From positions 1 to 32,950 of the forward strand of contig JAEUTF010000270.1 of NCBI GenBank assembly GCA_016788185.1: a stretch of 32,950 bases of DNA, given 5' to 3'. A model generated the notes under the pieces. That model saw only the letters and a list, made by a program, of their open reading frames with translations, was not told the DNA's origin and searched no databases. The stretch comes from Bacteroidia bacterium (GTDB lineage Bacteria; Bacteroidota; Bacteroidia; AKYH767-A; OLB10). Shown here in pieces: positions 24,890 to 32,404 of the stretch. Position numbers and translations under genes: made by a program. Position 1 is the first letter of the stretch; the number at the start of each line of letters is the position of its first letter.

Positions 24890-25426
24890 ATGAACTACAT
24901 CCTGGAAACCAGCCGCTGCAGGATGCGCGAAATGCAGCCCGGCGACGGCCCTGTTTTTTACGAACTCAACCTCGATCCGGAGGTGATACGCTACACCGGC
25001 GATCAGCCCTTTGAAAGTGTGGAAGCCGCCACCGACTTCCTGAAAAACTACGATGCGTACAGGAAATATGGCATGGGCCGATGGGTGGTGGAACAAAAAG
25101 ACGATGGTCGCATTTTGGGCTGGTGCGGGTTGAAGTATTTAGCGGATGAACAGGAAGTGGACATTGGCTACCGCTTTTTTCGCCGCTACTGGGGCCAGGG
25201 ATTCGCCACTGAAACCGCCCGCTGCTGCATCGGCTATGGATTCGATGTGCTCCGCTTGCCCCGCATCATTGGCCGTTCGGCGGTCGCCAACCTGCCTTCG
25301 GTACGCGTGCTCGAAAAATGCGGACTTAAATTTGAAAAATTCAGTAATCTTTTCGGGGAAGATACGGTACAGCATGCCATTACAGTAGCGGAGTTTTCTG
25401 CCTTGCGGAAAATGCTGCAGGAATAA
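24890..25426 (+). CDS. GNAT family N-acetyltransferase (RimJ/RimL-like)
   Basis: The 178-residue protein has the GNAT layout of the RimJ/RimL group: an N-terminal LETSRCRMREM strand, then the CoA-binding motif A (RRYWGQGFATETARCCIGYGFD, about residues 92-113) and a late NLPSVRVLEKCGLKFE motif B. It should transfer an acetyl group from acetyl-CoA to an amine, perhaps a ribosomal protein or a small molecule; the target is unknown. The ATG at 24890 follows the previous stop by 2 nt; a TTG at 24884 in the same frame would overlap it. Translational coupling with the PHP-hydrolase gene is likely. A 9-bp inverted repeat (25426-25434 and 25471-25479) follows its stop. Confidence 0.83.
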   Translation: MNYILETSRCRMREMQPGDGPVFYELNLDPEVIRYTGDQPFESVEAATDFLKNYDAYRKYGMGRWVVEQKDDGRILGWCGLKYLADEQEVDIGYRFFRRYWGQGFATETARCCIGYGFDVLRLPRIIGRSAVANLPSVRVLEKCGLKFEKFSNLFGEDTVQHAITVAEFSALRKMLQE

Positions 25427-25528
25427 AATGTTTTGCCCAAAAGGATAAGGGTGTTGTTGCCAGGGATCTGAAAACATTTCTATCGTGATGAAAACGCCAC
25501 CTTCCGTTTAAAGAAACTCTATTCCGTA

Positions 25529-25536
25529 TATCTTTG
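25529..25536 (+). promoter_or_regulatory. -7 box (TATCTTTG) of the gamma carbonic anhydrase-like gene
   Basis: A perfect TAnnTTTG match ending 12 nt before the ATG at 25549; predicted leader about 8 nt. A TTT 19 nt upstream may act as a weak -33 element. Confidence 0.5.
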
Positions 25537-25548
25537 CACACAAAGCAC

Positions 25549-26070
25549 ATGGCACTCATCAAAGCGGTACACGGCATCCACCCCCAGTTCGGCAAAGATT
25601 GTTTTCTTGCCGACAATGCCACCGTGGTGGGGCAGGTACAAATGGGCGATCAGTGCAGCGTCTGGTTCAATGCGGTGGTACGTGGCGATGTAAACACCAT
25701 CACCATCGGCAACAAAGTCAACATCCAGGACGGCGCGGTGATTCATTGCACCTATCAGAAAGCCAAGACGGTCATCGGCAATAACGTTTCCATCGGACAC
25801 AACGCCCTCGTACACGGCTGCACCTTGCATGACCATGTACTGGTGGGCATGGGGGCTATCGTCATGGACCATGCGGTCGTGCACTCAAACTCCATCATTG
25901 CCGCCGGATCGGTGGTGCTTGAAAACACCGTGGTGGAATCCGGAACCATTTATGCCGGCGTTCCTGCAAAAAAAGTGAAGGACATTGATCCCGAACAAAC
26001 AAAGCGACTGATAGAAGGCATCGCCGGCAATTACATCCTGTATTCTTCCTGGTTTCAGGAAGAAAAATAA
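25549..26070 (+). CDS. Gamma-class carbonic anhydrase-like hexapeptide-repeat protein
   Basis: The 173-residue protein is a left-handed beta-helix built of hexapeptide repeats (ADNATVVGQVQMGDQCSVWFNAVVRGDVNTITIGNK and onwards) with a C-terminal helix. The three zinc-ligand histidines of the gamma carbonic anhydrase family are in place: H66 (VIHCTY), H84 (SIGHNA) and H89 (LVHGC). VVRGD is also typical. It matches the YrdA/PaaY/CaiE group, forms trimers with metal at subunit interfaces, and is cytoplasmic. Many members lack proven carbonic anhydrase activity, so the reaction is uncertain. The ATG at 25549 is chosen over a TTG at 25534 that lies in the promoter box. It stands alone between the GNAT gene and the exbB operon. 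Confidence 0.85.
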   Translation: MALIKAVHGIHPQFGKDCFLADNATVVGQVQMGDQCSVWFNAVVRGDVNTITIGNKVNIQDGAVIHCTYQKAKTVIGNNVSIGHNALVHGCTLHDHVLVGMGAIVMDHAVVHSNSIIAAGSVVLENTVVESGTIYAGVPAKKVKDIDPEQTKRLIEGIAGNYILYSSWFQEEK

Positions 26071-26212
26071 TTTGCACTTTTCATTTACGATCTGCTGCCG
26101 GCGACGTTGATCCTGAAGGCAAGCTTTTTATGGTGATGTTTTTTTTACCAGTAGGCGGTTTACCAAAAGCCATCCGGACCGCAATAACAAAATTAAAATC
26201 ACGTTTCCACCT

Positions 26213-26246
26213 TGTGCTTGTTAACACGAATCTGTTAGCAAGTGCA
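26213..26246. other. Long imperfect inverted repeat upstream of the exbB operon
   Basis: Left arm 26213-26226 and right arm 26233-26246 can form a 14-bp RNA hairpin with a 6-nt loop; three of the pairs are G-U. It lies 35 nt upstream of the -7-like box at 26281. No U-run follows, so it is more likely a regulatory site than a terminator. Confidence 0.35.
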
Positions 26247-26280
26247 CACCTCCCATAAAAAGCCCCCTATAGCGGAATTC

Positions 26281-26288
26281 TACCTTTA
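26281..26288 (+). promoter_or_regulatory. Possible -7 box (TACCTTTA) of the exbB operon
   Basis: It differs from TAnnTTTG only in the last base and lies 33 nt before the ATG at 26322. No -33 TTG is seen at the usual distance. Confidence 0.3.
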
Positions 26289-26321
26289 CACATTCTCTTA
26301 ACCGCAAATTCCGTTCAACAT

Positions 26322-27047
26322 ATGTCTTTATTACTTCAAATTACCCAGGGTGGCGCCGCTCTGGCCGACAGTGCCACGGCTGCCGCGGCCCCGCTTACCG
26401 CACCGACAGCTGCCCCGCTTGAGCAGAGCATGTCGCTTTGGGACATGGCCAGCAAAGGCGGACCCATCCTCATCCCCATCGCCATTCTGAGTGTGATGGC
26501 GCTGTATATTTTCTTCGAGCGCCTCTTCGTCATTCTGAAATTCAGCCGTCTCGACCAGAACTTTATGAACCAGATCCGCGACCAGGTGCACCAGGGCAAT
26601 ATACCGGCCGCGCGAAGCCTCTGCAAGGCCACCGACAACCCCATTGCCCGCATGATTGACAAAGGCCTGGCACGACTGGGAAAGCCGGTGCGGGAAATTG
26701 AAGCGGCCATTGAAAACCAGGGAAAACTCGAAGTCTTCACCATGGAACGCAACCTCGGATTTCTCGGCACCATTGCCGGTATTGCCCCGATGTTTGGCTT
26801 TCTCGGAACCATTTTCGGGGTGATCAAAATATTTTACCAGATCTCTTTACAGAACAGCCTTGAAATTGACACCATCTCCGGAGGTCTTTATGTGAAGATG
26901 ATTTCATCGGCGGCGGGACTGTTGGTGGGGATGATTGCCTATTCCTGTTACCATTACCTGGTGCAACGTGTCGACCGGGTGATCAACAAAATGGAGATCA
27001 ACGCCGTTCAGTTTATCGACCTCCTCGAAGAACCCGTGAAGCCATGA
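26322..27047 (+). CDS. exbB: MotA/TolQ/ExbB proton channel protein
   Basis: The 241-residue protein is the channel subunit of a proton-driven Ton/Tol-type motor in the inner membrane. Three membrane segments are clear: about 47-66, 146-170 and 190-215, with the family core GFLGTIAGIAPMFGFLGTIFGVI. An Ala/Pro/Thr-rich N-terminal extension of about 38 residues precedes the first segment, as in many Bacteroidota ExbB proteins. It overlaps the ExbD gene by 4 nt (ATGA), and a TonB-like gene follows, so this is an ExbB-ExbD-TonB complex rather than TolQR with TolA. It would use the proton gradient to power outer-membrane transport, for example through SusC/TonB-dependent receptors, none of which are in the window. 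Confidence 0.88.
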   Translation: MSLLLQITQGGAALADSATAAAAPLTAPTAAPLEQSMSLWDMASKGGPILIPIAILSVMALYIFFERLFVILKFSRLDQNFMNQIRDQVHQGNIPAARSLCKATDNPIARMIDKGLARLGKPVREIEAAIENQGKLEVFTMERNLGFLGTIAGIAPMFGFLGTIFGVIKIFYQISLQNSLEIDTISGGLYVKMISSAAGLLVGMIAYSCYHYLVQRVDRVINKMEINAVQFIDLLEEPVKP

Positions 27048-27454
27048 ATCTGCGACGCCGACAAAAAGCAGCTTCGGAAGTCTACAGCCATTCGCTGAAT
27101 GACATCATGTTCTTCCTCCTGCTCTTCTTCCTCATCACCTCCACCCTGGCCACACCCTCGGTATTGAAACTTCTCCTGCCCAACTCCAGGACGGGCATAC
27201 AGAGTGTGAAACACCCGGTGGTGATCGCGGTCACGCCGGATCTTCAGTTCGTGGTGAATCAGGATGTGGTGCCACGCGAAGGTGTGGAAGCCGCCGTGAT
27301 GGCCGCTGTTGCCGGACAAACCGATCCTACCGCTTTGCTGAAAGTGGATAAAACGGTTCCCTGGCAGGAAGTGGTTTTTCTGCTCGACATCGGCAATAAG
27401 AATAAAATTAAAATGGTTGCCGCCACCAACCTGACCAAACAGGAAGCGCCATAA
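27044..27454 (+). CDS. exbD: ExbD/TolR family biopolymer transport protein
   Basis: The 136-residue protein has one N-terminal membrane helix (about 20-37) with the conserved proton-carrying aspartate in LNDIMFFLLLFFL (D20), and then a small periplasmic domain (VKHPVVIAVTPDLQFVVNQDVV onwards). This is the standard ExbD/TolR plan. It overlaps exbB by 4 nt and its stop abuts the next start codon, so the three genes are tightly coupled and the products should form one complex. Confidence 0.88.
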   Translation: MNLRRRQKAASEVYSHSLNDIMFFLLLFFLITSTLATPSVLKLLLPNSRTGIQSVKHPVVIAVTPDLQFVVNQDVVPREGVEAAVMAAVAGQTDPTALLKVDKTVPWQEVVFLLDIGNKNKIKMVAATNLTKQEAP

Positions 27455-28297
27455 ATGAAATCCTACCAGCTGCGTTCACTCGGACTCACCCTGCTCATCC
27501 ATGCGGTGATTCTCGCTTTGCTGATGTTTTTATACATCTCCTCGCCCATTCCACCCTGGGAAGAAGGGCTCGCAGGCGGCGGTGGTGGCGGTAGCTTTGT
27601 GGAATTCGGTGAACTGGAATTCAACGATGTTCCGGCAGCCAGCGTGACGCCTCAGCCTCAGAAAGCGGAAGCGCAGGCCGACGAGGAGATCCTGACTTCG
27701 GATCTTGAAGAAACCATTGGCATCGATCAGCCTGAAAAGAAGAAAACGGAGGTCCGGCCCGAGAAAAAAGAAGTAAAAAAAGTCACCTCTACGCCGGTCA
27801 TCAAACAACCCGAACTGGCGAAGGTGGAAGAGCGCAAGCCCGACCCCCGCAGTTTGTATCCGGGTAAGAAAAGCAGCCAGGCCGGCGCCCCGGGCGGGAC
27901 ACAAGCCGGCAATGGTACCGGCGGACAAGGTACGGGCGACGGCGGCGGCATTGGTGACGGAAAAGGTCCGGGATCGGGCGGAGGAAGCGGCGGAGGAAGC
28001 GGCGGAGGCACGGGACCCGGCAGCGGCATCGGCTTTGACCTTGCCGGAAGAAATATGCGCAGCATGCCACGCCTGGAAGACCGTTCACAGGAACAGGGAC
28101 GGGTGGTGATTGAAATCATCGTTGACAAAAACGGCAATGTCCTGAGGGCGGAAGGACCCGCGCGCGGCAGTACCATCACTAACGCTACGCTGGTACGAAA
28201 ATCGAAAGAAGCCGCCATGAAAGCTAAATTCAGCCCCAGCCCGCAAGGGGTGGAAGAGCAAAAAGGGACCATTACGTTTAATTTTATCCTCCGATAA
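27455..28297 (+). CDS. TonB-like energy transducer
   Basis: The 280-residue protein has an N-terminal membrane helix (about 8-29) with a histidine four residues after a threonine (T12, H16), recalling the Ser16/His20 pair of E. coli TonB. A periplasmic stretch rich in Glu, Lys and Pro follows (about 62-140), then a Gly/Ser linker (about 143-195) that includes three in-frame copies of GGGS/T. The C-terminal TonB-like domain covers about 200-280, with GRVVIEIIVDKNGNVLRA and AAMKAKFSP typical. The start codon directly follows the exbD stop. It should reach across the periplasm to contact outer-membrane receptors. The poly-Gly replaces the usual Pro-rich spacer. Confidence 0.82.
   Translation: MKSYQLRSLGLTLLIHAVILALLMFLYISSPIPPWEEGLAGGGGGGSFVEFGELEFNDVPAASVTPQPQKAEAQADEEILTSDLEETIGIDQPEKKKTEVRPEKKEVKKVTSTPVIKQPELAKVEERKPDPRSLYPGKKSSQAGAPGGTQAGNGTGGQGTGDGGGIGDGKGPGSGGGSGGGSGGGTGPGSGIGFDLAGRNMRSMPRLEDRSQEQGRVVIEIIVDKNGNVLRAEGPARGSTITNATLVRKSKEAAMKAKFSPSPQGVEEQKGTITFNFILR
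27977..28012 (+). repeat. 12-bp tandem repeat in the TonB-like gene linker
   Basis: GGCGGAGGAAGC occurs twice exactly (27977-27988, 27989-28000) and once with changes (28001-28012). It is in frame and encodes GGGS GGGS GGGT. Such a coding minisatellite can change copy number, which would alter the linker length. Confidence 0.8.
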
Positions 28298-28469
28298 ATC
28301 CCAGCGGAGCTTTCCTTAGCCCTTCCGGTACAAACCATAACACTTCCGATCTGAACACTGCAGGCAATCGTGCCTGAGGCGGATTCCGCTCTCCGGAACG
28401 GCATTCGGCCTGGAGACGCCCGCGTGTACCCCGGATGTCAGATACCCGTTTTATCATTTCCAGGATCAT

Positions 28470-28477
28470 TACTTTTG
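28470..28477 (+). promoter_or_regulatory. -7 box (TACTTTTG) directly before folC
   Basis: A perfect TAnnTTTG match separated from the GTG start at 28482 by four bases, predicting transcription to start at the first codon. No clear -33 TTG is seen. The 172-nt stretch before it (28298-28469) holds no gene that I can support. Confidence 0.5.
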
Positions 28478-28481
28478 CCCT

Positions 28482-29771
28482 GTGACGTATCAGGAGACCC
28501 TGGATTATCTCTTCTCGGCCTTGCCCATGTTTCACCGGGTAGGACCTGCCGCGTACAAGCCCAGCCTCGACAACACCCTGGCCCTGGCGGCGGCGGTCGG
28601 ACATCCGGAAAAAGGACTTCGCTGCCTGCACATTGCCGGAACCAATGGCAAAGGGAGCTGCTCGCACATGCTGGCTTCCGTGTTGCAGGAGGCAGGATAT
28701 AAAACCGGACTCTACACCTCACCGCACCTGAAAGATTTCAGGGAGCGCATGCGGGTAAACGGAACGATGATTCCGGAGGAATGGCTGGCGCAATACGTCA
28801 GCGATCACCGGAAGGTGTTTGATGAAATAAAACCATCCTTCTTTGAAATGAGTACGGTCATGGCTTTTTCCTGGTTCCGGCATATGCGGACCGACATCGC
28901 CGTTATAGAGACCGGCCTGGGCGGACGCCTCGACTCCACCAACATCATCACTCCCCTGCTTTCGGTGATCACCAACATCGGCATGGATCACATGCATCTC
29001 CTGGGCCACACGCTTGCCGCGATTGCGGAAGAGAAAGCAGGCATCATCAAACCGGGCGTGCCGGCGGTAATCGGCGAAGTGCTCCCTGAAACGCGTGGAG
29101 TATTCCTGCGCAAATCGAAAGAAACAGATAGCCCGCTGTACTTCGCCGCCGAACGTTTCAGCGCCGGTGTTATCCGCCACGAGCTGCTGGAAGAAAGTAT
29201 GCGGCTGAATATCCTGAAAGACGGGGAAACCGTGTTCGGAGACCTGACATGTGACCTGACCGGACAGTACCAGCTCAAAAACATCCTCACCGTGTGCCAG
29301 GCGCTGGAGGTCCTGAAGGCAGCACTGAATATAACGGAAAGCCATATCCGAAGAGGATTATCTTCCGTAAAGAAGAACACCGGCCTGCAGGGACGCTGGC
29401 AGATCCTTTCCAGGAAACCGCTCGTGATCTGTGATACCGGACACAACGAAGACGGTCTCCGGGAAGTCATGGCCATGCTTGACCGGCTGCATTTCGGACG
29501 CCTCCACTTTGTGCTGGGCGTGGTGGAGGACAAGGACCTGGAAAACACGCTGCAACTGTTGCCGGAAAAAGCCAGGTATTATTTCTGCCGGGCCGATATT
29601 CCCCGCGGACTGGATGCCGGCCTGTTGCAGGAAAAAGCAGCAAGGGCAGGATTGGAAGGAGTCGCTTTTCAGGGTGTACGGCAAGCACTGGAGGCGGCCA
29701 AAGCCGAAGCCGGCGAGGAAGACCTCGTTTTTGTTGGCGGCAGCACCTTTACCGTTGCGGAAGTGGTGTAA
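28482..29771 (+). CDS. folC: Folylpolyglutamate synthase / dihydrofolate synthase
   Basis: The 429-residue protein is a Mur-ligase-type enzyme that adds glutamate to dihydropteroate and folates in the cytoplasm. It has the P-loop HIAGTNGKGSCSHML (50-64), then YTSPHLKDFRERM, VIETGLGGRLDSTN (141-154), and EEKAGIIK (183-190) with the lysine (K185) expected to be carbamylated. DTGHNEDG follows in the C-terminal domain. The length is normal. The start is GTG at 28482, which keeps the family's usual N-terminus (YxxxLDYLFSALPMFHRVG). It follows the TonB-like gene by 184 nt and is convergent with the SprB-repeat gene, 8 nt from its stop. Confidence 0.93.
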   Translation: MTYQETLDYLFSALPMFHRVGPAAYKPSLDNTLALAAAVGHPEKGLRCLHIAGTNGKGSCSHMLASVLQEAGYKTGLYTSPHLKDFRERMRVNGTMIPEEWLAQYVSDHRKVFDEIKPSFFEMSTVMAFSWFRHMRTDIAVIETGLGGRLDSTNIITPLLSVITNIGMDHMHLLGHTLAAIAEEKAGIIKPGVPAVIGEVLPETRGVFLRKSKETDSPLYFAAERFSAGVIRHELLEESMRLNILKDGETVFGDLTCDLTGQYQLKNILTVCQALEVLKAALNITESHIRRGLSSVKKNTGLQGRWQILSRKPLVICDTGHNEDGLREVMAMLDRLHFGRLHFVLGVVEDKDLENTLQLLPEKARYYFCRADIPRGLDAGLLQEKAARAGLEGVAFQGVRQALEAAKAEAGEEDLVFVGGSTFTVAEVV

Positions 29772-29779
29772 AGCCTGCT

Positions 29780-31075
29780 TCAGCGTATGTTCTGCACCAC
29801 CGCTCTGGCCGAGTACCTGCGTCCTTCGGAACTCCATTTTACCTGGTAAACACCGGAAGCGGGTATTTTAAGTGAAATCAGATCCGCTCCCCTTTCCAGC
29901 AAAATAAAATTCACCGCACTGCCTTTCAAATCATATATCCTGATGTCTGAAACGAGGTGTCCTTTTATCCGGATCAGGCCGTCATCACTCGGATTGGGAT
30001 ACAGGTACGAATCACCGGTTCCGCCCGGTTCCGCCACACCGACCGACAAGGGTATGCTCACACAAAAGGTATCCACGCAGCCGCTCACATCGGTCAGGAA
30101 TACGCAACAGCTACCGGCGCAGAGGCTGTCGACGTTTGCCGCAGCAGACCCGGCAGCATTGCCGCAGCTATCCCAGGCAAAGGTATAAGGCCCGCCATTG
30201 CCCCCCGCGGGATTCAGAATGACCGCTCCGTTGCAGGAGCCGTTATCCGGCGTAATGCTGAACGTGCCCGACAGCGAATTGGGCGCAACGACGGATACCA
30301 TCTGGTTGCTGCTCAAGCCGGAAGAATCCGTAACCGTCACATAATAGATTCCGGCGCATAGGCTGTCCCAGGTGGCCGTAGCCGGACCATTGCTCCATTG
30401 AACCTGATAAGGAGCCGTTCCGCCGTTTGGAACAACGGTAGCGCTGCCATCACAAACACCGAAACAGGAAGCGTTGGTCACATTCACCGACAGGGACAAT
30501 GCCGGCAAGGGCGATGCGCAGCAGTTGCCTGCATTGCTCAGCAAGACCTGGCCGGTATAACATCCGTACTGGGTACGGTGCGCGTACACGCTGCCACCCG
30601 GAAACACCTGCCGAAAGTAATCCTCGATCTGATCAACGGTATTGCAGCCGCCCTGACTGCTGGTGGTATCGCAGCTGTAGGCGCAAATGATGTTCGGATT
30701 TCCGTTCGGGTTAGCGCTGGGGGCCGGAGGTGCAAAGCTGATACTGGAGGGAATAACGGTTCCGGTACTGCTGATGACGGTGGTGGGGACGGCTGGTGTA
30801 CAATTCGTGTTGTTTGCGCTGTTGTACCCGGCATACCGCACTTCCGTCACTGTACTGACGAAAGGCCCTGAAAGATTGATGGCGATGGCTTCATAGCTCA
30901 CCACCCCGATCTTCAGGTTGGGAATGTTCTGGTCGATGACCAGGTTCAGCGTACCGCCATCGTAATTGCTGACGATAAAAATATTGCCCGAAGGATGGCA
31001 GATGGTCTGAGCGGATACTGTGGTCAGATTCACCAGCAGGACCACCAGTGCTGAAAAGAAACATGTGTAATTCAT
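29780..31075 (-). CDS. Secreted SprB-repeat protein with T9SS sorting domain
   Basis: The 431-residue protein has a signal peptide (residues 1-22, ending VSAQ). An N-terminal region (about 23-190) is rich in Thr, Asn and Cys. Two SprB-type repeats follow: a clear one (about 195-262; NASCFGVCDGSATVVPNGGTAPYQVQWSNG with the AGIYYVTVTDSSG ending) and a degenerate one (about 270-345). The C-terminus, from YLYPNPSDDG, is a type A T9SS sorting domain. SprB repeats are named after the Flavobacterium gliding adhesin and occur in large surface proteins, so an adhesive or structural surface role is likely. Many cysteines (at least 14) suggest disulfides. Its stop is 8 nt from that of convergent folC. 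Confidence 0.82.
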   Translation of the reverse strand: MNYTCFFSALVVLLVNLTTVSAQTICHPSGNIFIVSNYDGGTLNLVIDQNIPNLKIGVVSYEAIAINLSGPFVSTVTEVRYAGYNSANNTNCTPAVPTTVISSTGTVIPSSISFAPPAPSANPNGNPNIICAYSCDTTSSQGGCNTVDQIEDYFRQVFPGGSVYAHRTQYGCYTGQVLLSNAGNCCASPLPALSLSVNVTNASCFGVCDGSATVVPNGGTAPYQVQWSNGPATATWDSLCAGIYYVTVTDSSGLSSNQMVSVVAPNSLSGTFSITPDNGSCNGAVILNPAGGNGGPYTFAWDSCGNAAGSAAANVDSLCAGSCCVFLTDVSGCVDTFCVSIPLSVGVAEPGGTGDSYLYPNPSDDGLIRIKGHLVSDIRIYDLKGSAVNFILLERGADLISLKIPASGVYQVKWSSEGRRYSARAVVQNIR

Positions 31076-31189
31076 CTGTTTTGTATTTAATGAGTGGAAA
31101 ATAACAAAAACATTTCATTTTCCCTGCAAGGGCACACTTCTCCGCACCCTCATTCTCCTGCTCCTCCGTGACCCCTCCGGCAAGAGCGG

Positions 31190-31238
31190 GAAAAAGAAAT
31201 CCCGGTCATGGGCTCAGGGATAGAGCCCATGACCGGGA
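31190..31238 (-). terminator. Rho-independent terminator of the T9SS cargo gene
   Basis: On the minus strand, 14 nt after the stop at 31253, a perfect 16-bp stem (31223-31238 with 31200-31215) with a 7-nt loop is followed directly by a T-rich run (31190-31199). This is the clearest terminator in the window. Confidence 0.78.
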
Positions 31239-31252
31239 GATGAAAACAAGGT

Positions 31253-32329
31253 TTAGTCCTTTATGAATTTAAGCTGCTGCAGGCGGCCGTCCATTCCGGT
31301 CACGCTGAGGATATAGCTTCCGGGAGCGAGTGTCTGCACATTGATCGGGCCCTGGAGGGTTTGGCCCCGGAGGACTTCCTGGCCGTCGACAGCATAAATA
31401 TTCCATTGACGGATGCCCTGCGGATTCAGCCCCTTTAAATCAAAGGACCCGGCTACCGGATTCGGATAGGCGGCCAGGGCTGTTCCTGGGATTTCATGCT
31501 CATTCAGGCCGGTGATGCTGATGGTGTTCTTATAATAATGCACATCGTGAAGACCGGTATCGTCGTACAAGGCGTGGGCATAATGCAGGAGGTTCTGGTT
31601 GCTGTACCAGTAAAAAGAAGAATCGGTGGTAGTTTGCGGAAATCCCGGCACCAGGCTCCATTGATTACCCGTTAAGATTCCTTTCACCCATGCGGAATCG
31701 ATGGTGGTATTGATTCTGCGCTCCAGCAAGGAAGGATAAGAGCCGGAAGGCAGGATCATGTTGCCTGCGGCAATCACATCCACGATGGCTGATAACGCCG
31801 AACGGTAACGTACGGAATCGTATGCTGGCTGACCGATGGCTGCACCGGTGGTGATGATCTGGATGGTCGTGCTTCCCGTTCCGCCGCTGCCATAGGTATA
31901 CGGAAAAGACATGGTGACCACGGGAGGATTGGCCAGGACAGGCATCAGGGATCCGGTACCGATGGGGTCACCCATGAAACCCAACAAGGTAACACCACCG
32001 GCATCTACGTGCATCATATCGCGGGAACCATCGAAGCCTTCATAGGTACAATGGGTTGCGGTGGGGAAGGCGCCGCCGCCCGGAACGGAAGCGGGCGGTA
32101 CAATGCTCAGGGTATCGTCGGCACCCGGCACGGCAGCAATCACGGAGAAATCCCAGGTGTTGCTGATGCCTGATTTGCCGAATGTAAAGGCAGGCGAAGG
32201 CACGTTGGCATCGTAGTAGATCATGGCGGTATTGGTGGCCGGTGCCATGGAAGCGTTCAGGCTGATTTGACCGGAAGAAAAAAGCGGGAACAGAAGCAGT
32301 AAGCTGTACAGGTAGTAGTTTTTCTTCAT
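31253..32329 (-). CDS. Secreted protein with T9SS sorting domain
   Basis: The 358-residue protein has a signal peptide (MKKNYYLYSLLLLFPLFSSGQ) and a C-terminal type A T9SS sorting domain of about 80 residues (from AAYPNPVAGSFDLKG). Between these is about 250 residues of beta-rich, Gly/Thr/Ser-rich sequence with no cysteine-rich or catalytic motif that I recognise (for example FTFGKSGISNTWDFS and FPYTYGSGGTGSTTIQI). It should be carried across the outer membrane and then anchored or released. The function is unknown. It is transcribed in the same direction as the SprB-repeat gene, but the strong terminator after its stop separates them. A TAAGTTTG box lies 22 nt upstream of its ATG. Confidence 0.78.
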   Translation of the reverse strand: MKKNYYLYSLLLLFPLFSSGQISLNASMAPATNTAMIYYDANVPSPAFTFGKSGISNTWDFSVIAAVPGADDTLSIVPPASVPGGGAFPTATHCTYEGFDGSRDMMHVDAGGVTLLGFMGDPIGTGSLMPVLANPPVVTMSFPYTYGSGGTGSTTIQIITTGAAIGQPAYDSVRYRSALSAIVDVIAAGNMILPSGSYPSLLERRINTTIDSAWVKGILTGNQWSLVPGFPQTTTDSSFYWYSNQNLLHYAHALYDDTGLHDVHYYKNTISITGLNEHEIPGTALAAYPNPVAGSFDLKGLNPQGIRQWNIYAVDGQEVLRGQTLQGPINVQTLAPGSYILSVTGMDGRLQQLKFIKD

Positions 32330-32351
32330 TGTATAATGGTTTAAGATCCAT

Positions 32352-32359
32352 CAAACTTA
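32352..32359 (-). promoter_or_regulatory. -7 box (TAAGTTTG) of the T9SS cargo gene
   Basis: A perfect TAnnTTTG match on the minus strand ending 22 nt before the ATG at 32329; predicted leader about 18 nt. A TTG at -33 is not seen. Confidence 0.45.
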
Positions 32360-32404
32360 ACATTCGTAAGGGGAACTTTCCATGGACCGAAAGATAGTTT
32401 CAGG

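Noticed and set aside
25426-25479. 9-bp inverted repeat AAATGTTTT/AAAACATTT after the GNAT gene
   Set aside because: The arms are A/T-rich and 36 nt apart, and one overlaps the stop codon. A terminator is possible but chance is equally likely.
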